NCBI GenBank assembly: GCA_964601205.1
Contig: CAZRML010000005.1
Span: forward strand, 71,676 to 135,675
DNA from: JAQVEM01 sp964601205
GTDB taxonomy: Bacteria > Actinomycetota > Humimicrobiia > Humimicrobiales > Humimicrobiaceae
Length of the DNA stretch: 64,000 nucleotides
Direction of reading: 5' to 3'
Shown piece after piece: positions 37,162 through 46,744 of this stretch (its first letter is position 1; each line of letters opens with the position of its first letter). A model generated the notes under the pieces. The model saw only the letters and a list, made by a program, of their open reading frames with translations. It had not been told where the DNA came from and did no database searches. The translations under genes and the position numbers were made by a program.

Positions 37162-37431
37162 TTGGCATTAGTAAAAGAAGAGAAAAAAAAGGTTATTAAT
37201 AAGTTTAAAATCCATGAGAATGATACCGGTTCCTCCGAAGTTCAGATAGCAATTCTTACTGAAAAAATTAACAGGCTCAATGAACATTTAAAGTTAAATA
37301 AAAAGGACCATCATTCAAGAAGGGGCCTTGTTATGATGGTAGGAAAGAGGAAAAGGCTCCTTGGATATTTAAAAAATAATGACATCGGTAGATACAAGAA
37401 AGTAATAGAGGAATTAGGTTTAAGAAAATAA
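37162..37431 (+). CDS. rpsO: 30S ribosomal protein S15
   Basis: S15 binds 16S rRNA early in assembly. The sequence shows FKIHENDTGSSEVQIAILTE and HHSRRGLVMMVGKRKRLL. TTG 37162 is chosen because AGGAGGTG (37146-37153) is eight bases upstream and the protein then has the normal 89 residues. An ATG at 37120 in frame would include the ribosome-binding site. A TATAAT at 37079-37084 in the preceding gap might be a promoter -10, without a clear -35. Confidence 0.95.
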   Translation: MALVKEEKKKVINKFKIHENDTGSSEVQIAILTEKINRLNEHLKLNKKDHHSRRGLVMMVGKRKRLLGYLKNNDIGRYKKVIEELGLRK

Positions 37432-37486
37432 TGATATTTATGTACACTGGAAAATTATTTCAGTTCAGAGAGGTAGTATAGTATAA

Positions 37487-39631
37487 ATGGAAAAAAGTTA
37501 TGAAATTGAAATTGGTGGTAAGAAGTTTACATTCACCACCGGGAAGATAGCGAAGCAGGCTAATTCAGTTTTAATAAAACATGAAGGGAACGGAGTTCTT
37601 GTTACAGCTGTTATGAACACAAAACCAGCAGAGGGTCTGGATTTCTTTCCCCTTGTAGTAGATGTCGAAGAAAGAATGTATGCAGCCGGAAAAATACCGG
37701 GAGGTTTTTTTAAAAGAGAGGGCAGAGCCAGTGATAAAGCAGTCCTTAATGCAAGGCTTACCGACAGAGCACTCAGACCGTTATTCAACAAGAATATAAG
37801 AAATGAAGTTCAGCTAATTGCCACGGTTATTTCATTTGACCAGGTAAATCCCTACGATATTTCTGTAATAAATGGAGCTTCAACAGCCCTGTATATATCA
37901 GATATACCATTTGATGAACCAATTGGCGCTGTGAGGATGGGAAAGATAGATGAAAAATGGATAATAAATCCTTCATATAATGAAATTGAGGAAAGTATTA
38001 TAGATATAGTTGTAGCGGGTACAGAGGATGCCATATTAATGGTTGAAGCAGGAGGCAAAGAGGCTGATGAAGAAATAGTTATTGAAGCTATAGATAGGGC
38101 GCATAATGAAATAAAAAAGATTATTGGCCACCAGAAAGAGTTTTGTAAGATAACCTGTAAAAAGAAAAAGGATACAATTAATTTTAAATTAAATGAGGAT
38201 ATAGAAAAAAAGGTTGTAAAGCTTGCGGAAAATAAAATCAGTGAGATCCTGGATGAAATTGCAGAATATTCAGCAGTTAAAGAAAAGAAAATATTGCTTG
38301 ATAGCACGGATAAGGGATACTTCCAGGATAAAGTTTTGATTTTAAAGGAAGAAATTGTAGAGAAATTAGGAGAGGATTTTCCTGAAGATGAAGAAAGTAT
38401 AGAAGTAAGTTTTAAAGAGCTTGAAAGAAAATTGGTAAGGAAGATGATACTTGAAAAAGGGGTAAGACCTGACGGGAGGAATCCTGATGAAATAAGAGAA
38501 ATAAGTTGTGAGGTTGGTTTATTTCCCGGGACAACCCATGGTGTCGGTCTTTTTACCAGAGGAAAGACACAGGCTCTTACCATACTTGCACTGGGTTCAA
38601 TAAGAGAATCACAAAAAATTGATAGTCTGGGAAAAGAAGAATTTAAAAGATATATTCATCATTATAACTTTCCCCCATTTAGTGTTGGTGAGACATGGCC
38701 ATTAAGGGGGCCCAAGAGAAGAGAAATAGGACACGGAGCTCTGGCTGAAAAAGCTTTGAGACCTATGATTCCTGATGAAGATGAGTTTCCCTATGTTTTG
38801 AGGCTGGTATCTGAAATCCTGGAATCCAATGGGTCAACTTCAATGGCGAGCGTTTGTGGAAGCACGCTGGCTTTGATGGATGCCGGGGTTCCTATATCAA
38901 ATCCAGTTTCCGGAATAGCAATGGGTCTTATTAAAGGTGAAGGGGATAAATATGTGGTGTTGAAAGATATTCAGGGAATAGAAGATTTCTATGGTGATAT
39001 GGACTTTAAGGTTGCAGGGACTAAAAATGGTATAACAGCCTTACAGATGGATATAAAAGTAAAAGGCGTTAGCCTTGATATTATAAGGGCAATACTGGAA
39101 AAAGGCAGAGAAGGAAGGCTTTACATACTTGATAAAATGCTGGAGGTTATACCCGAACCGCGCAAGAGTTTATCTGAGTGTGCCCCGAAAATAACTACAT
39201 TTAAGATACCCAAAGAAAAAATTGGTGAAGTTATTGGACCCGGGGGAAAGAATGTTAAAAATATTAAGGAAGAGTTTGATTTAGAGGAGATTGACATAAG
39301 TGATTATAACGGCGAGGGCCTGGTTTCTATTACTTCATCCAGTGCTTCTAATATTGAAATGGCAAAGAATAAAATAATGGGAATGTTAAGGAGTATTGAA
39401 GACATACAGATAGGAGAAGTTTTTTTGGGAACAGTTGTTGGGATTACAAGTTACGGAGCTTTTATAAATCTAATTCCGGGAGTTGATGGTCTTCTTCATA
39501 TATTAAAAGTTGCAGATAAAAGAATTAAAGATGTTAATGATTATTTAAAAATGGGTGATAAAATAATGGTTAAAGTTGTTAATATAGACCCCCGGACAAA
39601 AAAAATTGGACTGGACAGAACCGACATCTGA
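37487..39631 (+). CDS. pnp: Polyribonucleotide nucleotidyltransferase (PNPase)
   Basis: PNPase degrades RNA from the 3' end using phosphate. Two RNase PH-like domains are present (AGKIPGGFFKREGRASDKA in the first, GVRPDGRNPDEIREIS and GHGALAEKAL in the second). They are followed by a KH domain (EVIGPGGKNVKNIKEE) and an S1 domain (GEVFLGTVVGITSYGAFIN). It has 714 residues. The end overlaps the peptidase gene downstream by 26 bases. Confidence 0.97.
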   Translation: MEKSYEIEIGGKKFTFTTGKIAKQANSVLIKHEGNGVLVTAVMNTKPAEGLDFFPLVVDVEERMYAAGKIPGGFFKREGRASDKAVLNARLTDRALRPLFNKNIRNEVQLIATVISFDQVNPYDISVINGASTALYISDIPFDEPIGAVRMGKIDEKWIINPSYNEIEESIIDIVVAGTEDAILMVEAGGKEADEEIVIEAIDRAHNEIKKIIGHQKEFCKITCKKKKDTINFKLNEDIEKKVVKLAENKISEILDEIAEYSAVKEKKILLDSTDKGYFQDKVLILKEEIVEKLGEDFPEDEESIEVSFKELERKLVRKMILEKGVRPDGRNPDEIREISCEVGLFPGTTHGVGLFTRGKTQALTILALGSIRESQKIDSLGKEEFKRYIHHYNFPPFSVGETWPLRGPKRREIGHGALAEKALRPMIPDEDEFPYVLRLVSEILESNGSTSMASVCGSTLALMDAGVPISNPVSGIAMGLIKGEGDKYVVLKDIQGIEDFYGDMDFKVAGTKNGITALQMDIKVKGVSLDIIRAILEKGREGRLYILDKMLEVIPEPRKSLSECAPKITTFKIPKEKIGEVIGPGGKNVKNIKEEFDLEEIDISDYNGEGLVSITSSSASNIEMAKNKIMGMLRSIEDIQIGEVFLGTVVGITSYGAFINLIPGVDGLLHILKVADKRIKDVNDYLKMGDKIMVKVVNIDPRTKKIGLDRTDI

Positions 39632-40937
39632 ATATTTCAATAGTAAGGTAGATAATAAAATAGTTTCATCAACCAGCGTAAAATTCGATCATTACGAGAT
39701 AACTGAATTAGATAACGGAGTGAAGGTAATTAGTGAATATATACCTCACTTCAGGTCAATATCAATGGGTCTCTGGGTACCGGCAGGTTCCAGAAATGAA
39801 AATGAAAACATAAGTGGAGTAACCCACCTCATAGAGCACCTCATATTTAAGGGTACCAATAACAGAAGCGGTAAGGATATAGCTATCGAGTTTGACCTGA
39901 TGGGTGCAGAATTTAATGCTTTTACTGATAAAGAAAATTGTTGCGTATATGCGGATTTTATAGACACTTATCTTGAAAAGTGCACGGAGTTATTGTTTGA
40001 TATTATAATAAATCCATCTTTTCGTGAAGAACATATAAAAACTGAAAAAAAAGTTGTTATTGAAGAAATAAAAATTGTAAAAGATAATCCCTCCGAAAAT
40101 GTCATAAATTATTTTTACGAGGTAGTTTTTAAAGGTCATCCGCTGGGTCTACCTGTTCTGGGAACAGTAAATTCTGTTAGAAAAGTTAAAAGGCAAACCA
40201 TACTTGATTACTTTAGAAGAGAATTTGATGTTAGCAGGCTGGTTGTTTCTGCAGCAGGTAATGTTAAACATCAGGACCTGATTAAAGAAGTTAAAAAGTA
40301 TACGGGTAGAGGTAAAGTTAATGAAAAAATAGGGACTACTAAACATTATGAACCTCCGTGTAATAAAAAAGTAAAGAAAATATCCAGTTCTAAAACAGGT
40401 TCGGTCCATATGTGTCTGGGTGGAGCCGGCTGTGGGCGTCACAACAGGGATAAATATCCAATTTCAATATTCACCAATCTTCTGGGTGGCAGCATGAGCA
40501 GTAGATTATTTCAGAGAATAAGAGAGGAAGAGGGGTTAGCTTATTCAGTTTTTAGTAACAATATCCAGTATATCGATACAGGGATAATAATGATTTATGC
40601 ATCTGTATCACCCAGGAATACTGGAAGGGTCCTGGATATTGTTAAAAATGAAATAAGAAATATTGGTAAATACGGAGTAGAAGAAACCGAATTTTTGAGA
40701 GCCAGGGAAAATTTAAAAGGCAGTGTGGTGCTGGGTGTTGAAGATATAAGCTCAAGAATGTTCAGACTGGGTAAAGCACTGCTTTTTGATAAAAAAGTTT
40801 TGACTATTAATGAGATATTAAAGAAAATAGATGATGTAAAAAAGAAAGATCTGTGCGATATTGGCAGAAAGTATTTTAATCTTGATAAGATGAGCCTGGT
40901 AATGATGGGTAAGGTTAATAAAGGAAGGTTAATATGA
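39606..40937 (+). CDS. M16-family zinc peptidase (mitochondrial processing peptidase-like)
   Basis: This cytosolic-looking protease has the inverted zinc motif HLIEH (about 74-78) in SGVTHLIEHLIFKGT, with the downstream Glu in EKKVVIEEI. It has one active N-terminal half and an inactive C-terminal half (RIREEEGLAYSVFS). It has 443 residues and no signal peptide. The only in-frame start candidate is TTG 39606 inside pnp. The gene family is usually found after pnp and before dapB in Gram-positive-type genomes. The physiological substrate is unknown. Confidence 0.9.
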   Translation: MDWTEPTSEYFNSKVDNKIVSSTSVKFDHYEITELDNGVKVISEYIPHFRSISMGLWVPAGSRNENENISGVTHLIEHLIFKGTNNRSGKDIAIEFDLMGAEFNAFTDKENCCVYADFIDTYLEKCTELLFDIIINPSFREEHIKTEKKVVIEEIKIVKDNPSENVINYFYEVVFKGHPLGLPVLGTVNSVRKVKRQTILDYFRREFDVSRLVVSAAGNVKHQDLIKEVKKYTGRGKVNEKIGTTKHYEPPCNKKVKKISSSKTGSVHMCLGGAGCGRHNRDKYPISIFTNLLGGSMSSRLFQRIREEEGLAYSVFSNNIQYIDTGIIMIYASVSPRNTGRVLDIVKNEIRNIGKYGVEETEFLRARENLKGSVVLGVEDISSRMFRLGKALLFDKKVLTINEILKKIDDVKKKDLCDIGRKYFNLDKMSLVMMGKVNKGRLI

Positions 40938-41731
40938 AAAAAATAGTGATGGCAGGAATTTGTGGCAGGATGGGTGCTTCTATTTCCAGGGAGTTGATAA
41001 AAGAGAAAGAAATAAAATTAGTAGGAGGATTGGACATTAAGAATTCCGGTATGGATATTGGAGAATTTTTAACAGGGGGGAAAACAGGGTTCAGGATATA
41101 TGATTCCTATGAAGATATAAAGGGGCTGGGGCCCGATATTATTATTGATTTTACTAATTCTGAGGTAGCCTTTAGAAATATAAATTGGGCTATTGATAAT
41201 GGCATAAATATAATTGTTGGAACCACAGGTTTAAGTAAGAAAAATTTAGAAAATATTGAGAAAAAGGCTTTAAACTCATCAAGCAGAACACTTATTGTTC
41301 CGAATTTTTCAATAGGGGCTGTAATTATGATTAAAGTTTCCAGAATGATATCGAAATATTTTGATGATTGTGAGATATTGGAGCTGCACCATGATAAAAA
41401 AATAGATGCTCCTTCGGGTACTTCTGTATATTCGGCAGAGCAGATAAATCTTTCCAAAAATTTTAATGAGTCAAGGTTGAAAGATGGTGAGAAAGAGATT
41501 ATTGATGGAAGCAGGGGTGGGTTCGTTAATGGAATCCATATTCATAGTATAAGATTACCCGGGTTGCTGGCACATCAAAATATTATTTTTGGAACAAAAG
41601 GACAGACACTATCCATAAGGCATGATAGTATGGACAGGTCATCATTTTATCCTGGAGTGGTTCTTGCCGTAAGAAATCTGGATAAACTTCCGAGTTATAC
41701 TTTTGGGCTGGATAAGCTGATAGATTTTTAG
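40934..41731 (+). CDS. dapB: 4-hydroxy-tetrahydrodipicolinate reductase
   Basis: DapB is the second step toward diaminopimelate and lysine. The NAD(P)H site is AGICGRMGASISREL. The substrate-binding motif ELHHDKKIDAPSGTS carries the catalytic His pair. It has 265 residues. It overlaps the M16 peptidase as ATGA and precedes dapA, forming a two-step unit. Confidence 0.96.
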   Translation: MKKIVMAGICGRMGASISRELIKEKEIKLVGGLDIKNSGMDIGEFLTGGKTGFRIYDSYEDIKGLGPDIIIDFTNSEVAFRNINWAIDNGINIIVGTTGLSKKNLENIEKKALNSSSRTLIVPNFSIGAVIMIKVSRMISKYFDDCEILELHHDKKIDAPSGTSVYSAEQINLSKNFNESRLKDGEKEIIDGSRGGFVNGIHIHSIRLPGLLAHQNIIFGTKGQTLSIRHDSMDRSSFYPGVVLAVRNLDKLPSYTFGLDKLIDF

Positions 41732-41758
41732 TTATATTATTTAGAGAAGGAGGAGTTA

Positions 41759-42646
41759 ATGCTAGATATGGGTGAGGTAATTACAGCAATGGTTACCCCG
41801 TTTGATAAAGATTATAATCTGGATTTCGAGTCCTGCAATAGATTAATTGAATATCTTATAAAAGAAGGAAATGATGGAATTTTATTATCCGGTTCTACGG
41901 GTGAATGTTCGGTTCTGGATGATGAAGAAAAGATAGCGTTATTTAAATTTGCAAAGGACAATTTTGGAGATAAGATAAAGATAATTGCAGGAACTGGTTC
42001 CAATGATACAAAACATTCTGTGGAGTTATCAAAAGAAGCGGAAAAAATAGGAGCGGACTGCCTGCTTTTAGTAGCGCCTTATTACAATAAGCCTTCACAG
42101 ATGGGGATTTTCAAACATTTTGAGAAAATTGCTTCTGAGGTTAAAACCCCTATTATTTTATATAATGTTCCTTCAAGGACTTCCTCTAATATAAGTTCTG
42201 AAACCTGTGTAGAATTATCGAAAATAGAAAATATTATCGGTATAAAAGAGGCAAGTGGTGATTTAAGGCAAATTTCAGAAATAATAAGGGACACTGACAG
42301 AGATTTTCTGGTTTACAGTGGGAATGATGGGGATACATTGCCCATATTATCTGTAGGAGGATACGGAGTAATAAGTGTGGCTTCTCATCTGGTTTGTAAA
42401 GAAATAAAGGATATGATTTCAAGTTTTAAAAGAGGTGACCTTAATAACGCATCGGAAATGCATAGGAATCTTTTGGATATTTTTTATGGAATCTTTATAG
42501 CCACAAACCCTGTGCCTGTAAAAGAAGCTTTAAATTTAAAAGGCATCAGTGTCGGACCGTGCAGACTGCCACTGTACAGTATGGGGGAAAAAGAATTAAA
42601 AATTTTTAAAAATATCTTAAGAAGTTACGGGATAATAAATCAGTAA
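41759..42646 (+). CDS. dapA: 4-hydroxy-tetrahydrodipicolinate synthase
   Basis: DapA condenses pyruvate with aspartate semialdehyde. The Schiff-base Lys is in IIGIKEASGD and the catalytic Tyr in ILYNVPSRTS. The oxyanion motif reads GSTGE instead of the usual GTTGE, a Thr-to-Ser change in the catalytic triad that should keep function. It has 295 residues. AGAAGGAGGAG just upstream is a very strong ribosome-binding site. Confidence 0.95.
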   Translation: MLDMGEVITAMVTPFDKDYNLDFESCNRLIEYLIKEGNDGILLSGSTGECSVLDDEEKIALFKFAKDNFGDKIKIIAGTGSNDTKHSVELSKEAEKIGADCLLLVAPYYNKPSQMGIFKHFEKIASEVKTPIILYNVPSRTSSNISSETCVELSKIENIIGIKEASGDLRQISEIIRDTDRDFLVYSGNDGDTLPILSVGGYGVISVASHLVCKEIKDMISSFKRGDLNNASEMHRNLLDIFYGIFIATNPVPVKEALNLKGISVGPCRLPLYSMGEKELKIFKNILRSYGIINQ

Positions 42647-42730
42647 TAGCGGGTCGGGGCTAAATTGATTTGGAAAAACAGAAGAGTGAAAGTTATATTA
42701 GAGAAGGTGAGACTTTGTGTATAAAGAATT

Positions 42731-44398
42731 ATGTCAAGAATAAATAGTTTAAAATTAATACCGCTGGGAGGGTTAAGCGGGATTGGCAAAAATATGACCC
42801 TCTTTGAAAAGGATAACCAGATTATAATTGTTGACTGTGGGATAATGTTTCCCGACGATGATATGCCGGGAGTTGATTTTATAATACCGGATTTTTCATA
42901 TATAAAAAAAAATAAAAGCAGGGTAAAGGCAATAATACTTACGCATGGCCACGAAGACCATATCGGTGCTCTCCCCTTTTTATTCAAAGAAATAAATGTC
43001 CCTGTATATGCTACAAAACTGACTATAGGTCTAACAAAAACCAAGTTTGATAGTTTACATAGCGGGGACTCTGTTGAATATAATGAAATAGATCCAGACG
43101 TACCTCTGAACATAGGGCCATTCAATATAAATTTTTTCAGGGTTAATCACAGTATTCCGGATGGTGTCGGGTTAATTATAAATACAGATATCGGTACCAT
43201 TGTACATACAGGTGATTTTAAATTTGACTATGCACCCATTGACAATAAACCCACACAATTTTCAAAAATCGCGATAGCAGGCCAGAAAGGTGTTCTGGCA
43301 CTGTTATGCGATAGTACAAATGCTGAAGAGTTGGGGTTTACTCTTCCGGAGAGGGATGTGGGCAAAACACTGCTTGAGAAATTTGAGAAGGCTTCTAAAA
43401 GGATTATTGTTGCTACTTTTTCATCTCATATCCATAGAATACAACAGGTACTGGATGTGGCAAATAAACTGGATAAAAAGGTGGCGATAAGCGGTAAATC
43501 AATTTTAAAAACTATCCGGGTCTCTTCTGAGCTGGGTTATTTAAAAATACCGGAAAACACCATAATACCTATAACAAAAATAGATAACTTTCCTATAAAA
43601 GAAATAGTTATTCTTTCCACTGGGAGTCAGGGTGAGCCACTTTCAGCTTTAAATAGAATGGCCCTGGGCGAACATAAAAGAGTTAGTATAATGAAGGGCG
43701 ATATGGTAATAATCTCAGCTTCTCCAATACCGGGTAATGAGAAAGCTATATCAAAAACTATTAACAGATTAATTAAGCAGGGAGCCGATGTTTATTATGA
43801 ATCAATTGCCGGTGTCCATGTGTCGGGCCATGCTGCACGTGAAGAGATAAAGATTATGATAAGTCTGACCAATCCAAAATATTTTATTCCCGTTCACGGG
43901 GAAGATAAGCATAAAATACAGAATGCACAGATAGCAAGGTCTATGGGGATAAAAGATGAAAATATTATAATAGCTGAAGATGGAGATATAATTAAGATGA
44001 ACTCGAATCTGTGCAGGGTTTCTAAAAACCTAAATCCAAGGACTATATATATTGATGGCATAGGTATGGGCAATGTAGAAGATATTGTGCTCAAGGATAG
44101 AAGAATACTGTCAGAAAATGGGGTTATATTTATAGTAGTTGGCGTTGATTGCATAAAAAAGAATATTCTGCATGAACCTGATTTTACTTTGAAAGGAATA
44201 ATATATATAGAGGATTTAAAAGAAATTATTGATAAATCTAAAAAGGTTATAAAAGATTCCATCAAAAACTGCTTTAGCAAAAATATTGCTTCCAGGTCAG
44301 TGATTGAGAACGTAATCAATGACAGGATGGAAAAATTTATTTTTAAAAAAGCAAGGATAAGACCTATAATAATAACCAAAGTAGTAAACCCATATTAA
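42731..44398 (+). CDS. rnj: Ribonuclease J
   Basis: RNase J has 5'-3' exonuclease and endonuclease activity in RNA decay and rRNA maturation. The metallo-beta-lactamase motif THGHEDHIGALPF, HTGDFKFD and HVSGHA are present, with beta-CASP motifs between them. It has 555 residues. The N-terminus SRINSLKLIPLGGLSGIGKN is typical. It lies downstream of dapA, a common arrangement. Confidence 0.95.
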   Translation: MSRINSLKLIPLGGLSGIGKNMTLFEKDNQIIIVDCGIMFPDDDMPGVDFIIPDFSYIKKNKSRVKAIILTHGHEDHIGALPFLFKEINVPVYATKLTIGLTKTKFDSLHSGDSVEYNEIDPDVPLNIGPFNINFFRVNHSIPDGVGLIINTDIGTIVHTGDFKFDYAPIDNKPTQFSKIAIAGQKGVLALLCDSTNAEELGFTLPERDVGKTLLEKFEKASKRIIVATFSSHIHRIQQVLDVANKLDKKVAISGKSILKTIRVSSELGYLKIPENTIIPITKIDNFPIKEIVILSTGSQGEPLSALNRMALGEHKRVSIMKGDMVIISASPIPGNEKAISKTINRLIKQGADVYYESIAGVHVSGHAAREEIKIMISLTNPKYFIPVHGEDKHKIQNAQIARSMGIKDENIIIAEDGDIIKMNSNLCRVSKNLNPRTIYIDGIGMGNVEDIVLKDRRILSENGVIFIVVGVDCIKKNILHEPDFTLKGIIYIEDLKEIIDKSKKVIKDSIKNCFSKNIASRSVIENVINDRMEKFIFKKARIRPIIITKVVNPY

Positions 44399-44423
44399 CA
44401 TTATTTAATTTTTAATCCCGAAA

Positions 44424-46703
44424 ATGAACAGGTCAAAAAATAAGGATAAAAGAATAAAAAACACTAAAAAAAGAACCACGCCAAAAAATCAAATAAATAA
44501 GAAGAGGTATGTCAGGAGGAGAACCGAGGTATACGGCGTTCTGATAATAATGGTATCGGTTTTAATGTTTATAAGTGTATATGGTTTTTCAGAAGCTGGG
44601 ATAATAAATAAGTCTATAAATGATTCCCTATCTTTTACTTTCGGGATTGGTAAATATTTAATTCCTTTTATGCTTTTGATATGGGGACTTAGCTTTTTCT
44701 TAAAGAGAATCAGTCTCTTACCATCAAGTTTTGGATGGGGGTTTCTTCTATTATTTTTGTCCATACTTGGTATGCTCGGGAATGATTTCAATTATGTGGA
44801 TATTTTTGATAAGGTTCTGATAAAGAATAGAGGAGGAATTGTTGGAGCCGGGGTTTTTTATGGACTGCATAAACTTTTTAGTAGTGCAGGGGCTATTGTA
44901 GTATTATCTGTTTTGGTAATTATATCAATTTTAATAATAACCAAGGTGTCCCTGGTAGATACGGGTAGAAAAATAATATATTTATTTAAAAAAGTAAGTA
45001 TCAGACCTTTAGCAGGGTTGTTTAAAAGAAAAGGCATTACGGGTAGTGAGAAGTCATCAGAAAAAGATGAAAGTGGTAGGGCCGGGATATATGAAGATAA
45101 GAACCGGATAGATTCCAGGAAAATTGGAGCCATTGACGGTGGTAGAAGAAAATCTGAAGAGAAGCTGGATATACCTATTGAGTTTATAAAAAAGGCCGAT
45201 CTTAATAGACCGGAGGTCAGTCAGTTAAAAATACCGATGGAAAGGAATAATGAAATTGAGGATAATTACAGGTTACCTCCGGTAAATCTATTAAAAAAGT
45301 CCAAAGATATACCATCAAGGTTATACAAACAGGGAGTAAAAGAAAGAGCTTATACCTTAAATAAATTGCTGAGTGATTTTAATATAGATGCCCGAATAGA
45401 AAGAGTAGTAAGTGGACCCACGGTAACCCTTTACGAACTGAAGCTCCCGCCGGGGGTTAAGGTTCAGAGGCTATTGAGTCTGGAGGATGATTTTTGTGTC
45501 GCTCTTGGTTCACCTGATATTAGGATTTTAACGCCAATACCCGGGAAGTCTGCTATAGGGATAGAAGTCCCTAACAGTATAAGGAAGATAGTTACACTGG
45601 GGGATATTTATTCTGCTAATGATAAGAATTTGACCGAAAATTTTCTGAATGTCCCCCTTGGAAAGAATCTATCCGGGAATATTATATATATGGATATATC
45701 AAAAATGCCTCATATATTAATTGCAGGAGCTACAAACTCGGGAAAGAGTTCCTGTCTTAATAGTATTATTATTTCTCTTTTGATGAAAGTGAAACCTGAT
45801 GAGGTCAGGTTTGTTATGATTGATCCCAAAATGGTTGAACTGAGTATTTATAACGGAATTCCACATCTATTATCACCTGTTGTGGTTAACCCCAAAAAGG
45901 CTGCTTCAGCACTTTCGTGGGTGGTACAGGAGATGGAAAATAGATTTAAATTACTGGTTAGCAAGAATTTTAAGTCTCTGGAAATGTATAACTTTGAAGC
46001 CGGAAGAAGCAAAGATGGGGGAGATAATTTTAATCCGCTTCCATACATAATTGTTTTTATTGATGAGCTTGCTGACCTGATGATGCTATCAGCTTCAGAA
46101 GTAGAAGATAGCATTTGCAGGATTGCGCAGATGGGAAGAGCGGTAGGTATTCATCTCGTGATATCTACCCAGAGACCTTCAGTTAATATAATAACAGGAT
46201 TAATAAAAGCGAATATACCATCAAGAATAGCGTTTATGGTTTCATCAAATGTAGATTCCAGAGTTATTCTGGATTGCGGAGGAGCAGAGAAGTTGATAGG
46301 GAAAGGGGATATGCTATATTTGCCCTATTATTCTAACAGGCCCGAAAGAGTTCAGGGTTCGTTCGTTACTACCCACGAAATAGAAATAATTACCGGTTAT
46401 ATAAAAAATAATAGTACCCCGGAATATAATGCAGAAATATCAAAGAGAATTAGTGAAGAAAAGAAAAGTTTAGATAACGAAGACGAGTTATTCTATGAAG
46501 CCTTGAGGGTGGCTGTAGATTTTGGGCATGCGTCGGCTTCGTTGTTACAGAGGAGATTAAAAATAGGGTATTCAAGGGCCGCAAGGATAATTGACCAGAT
46601 GGAGGACAGGGAATTAATTAGTGGTTATGAGGGTAGCAGGCCACGCGAGATCTTAATTTCAAAGGAAGACTTATTAAGGTTATTGGAAGAAAAAGAAAGC
46701 TAA
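44424..46703 (+). CDS. ftsK: DNA translocase FtsK/SpoIIIE
   Basis: FtsK pumps chromosome ends across the closing septum. Its basic N-terminus is followed by four membrane segments (about 35-185), then a linker. The RecA-like motor has Walker A AGATNSGKSSCLN at about 433-445 and IVFIDELADLMML as Walker B. A C-terminal gamma winged helix (about 690-757, SASLLQRRLKIGYSRAARI) should read KOPS-like sites. It has 759 residues. It works with XerC, encoded earlier in the window. Confidence 0.96.
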   Translation: MNRSKNKDKRIKNTKKRTTPKNQINKKRYVRRRTEVYGVLIIMVSVLMFISVYGFSEAGIINKSINDSLSFTFGIGKYLIPFMLLIWGLSFFLKRISLLPSSFGWGFLLLFLSILGMLGNDFNYVDIFDKVLIKNRGGIVGAGVFYGLHKLFSSAGAIVVLSVLVIISILIITKVSLVDTGRKIIYLFKKVSIRPLAGLFKRKGITGSEKSSEKDESGRAGIYEDKNRIDSRKIGAIDGGRRKSEEKLDIPIEFIKKADLNRPEVSQLKIPMERNNEIEDNYRLPPVNLLKKSKDIPSRLYKQGVKERAYTLNKLLSDFNIDARIERVVSGPTVTLYELKLPPGVKVQRLLSLEDDFCVALGSPDIRILTPIPGKSAIGIEVPNSIRKIVTLGDIYSANDKNLTENFLNVPLGKNLSGNIIYMDISKMPHILIAGATNSGKSSCLNSIIISLLMKVKPDEVRFVMIDPKMVELSIYNGIPHLLSPVVVNPKKAASALSWVVQEMENRFKLLVSKNFKSLEMYNFEAGRSKDGGDNFNPLPYIIVFIDELADLMMLSASEVEDSICRIAQMGRAVGIHLVISTQRPSVNIITGLIKANIPSRIAFMVSSNVDSRVILDCGGAEKLIGKGDMLYLPYYSNRPERVQGSFVTTHEIEIITGYIKNNSTPEYNAEISKRISEEKKSLDNEDELFYEALRVAVDFGHASASLLQRRLKIGYSRAARIIDQMEDRELISGYEGSRPREILISKEDLLRLLEEKES

Positions 46704-46744
46704 AAGGAAAAAAATAAAATTAGAAAATCCGGGTTATTAAGAAT

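Noticed and set aside
37852..38583. Open frame of 243 codons on the - strand inside pnp
   Set aside because: It is fully covered by a certain pnp gene on the + strand, is rich in Ser, Phe and Ile as expected for an antisense reading of AT-rich DNA, and has no recognisable motif.
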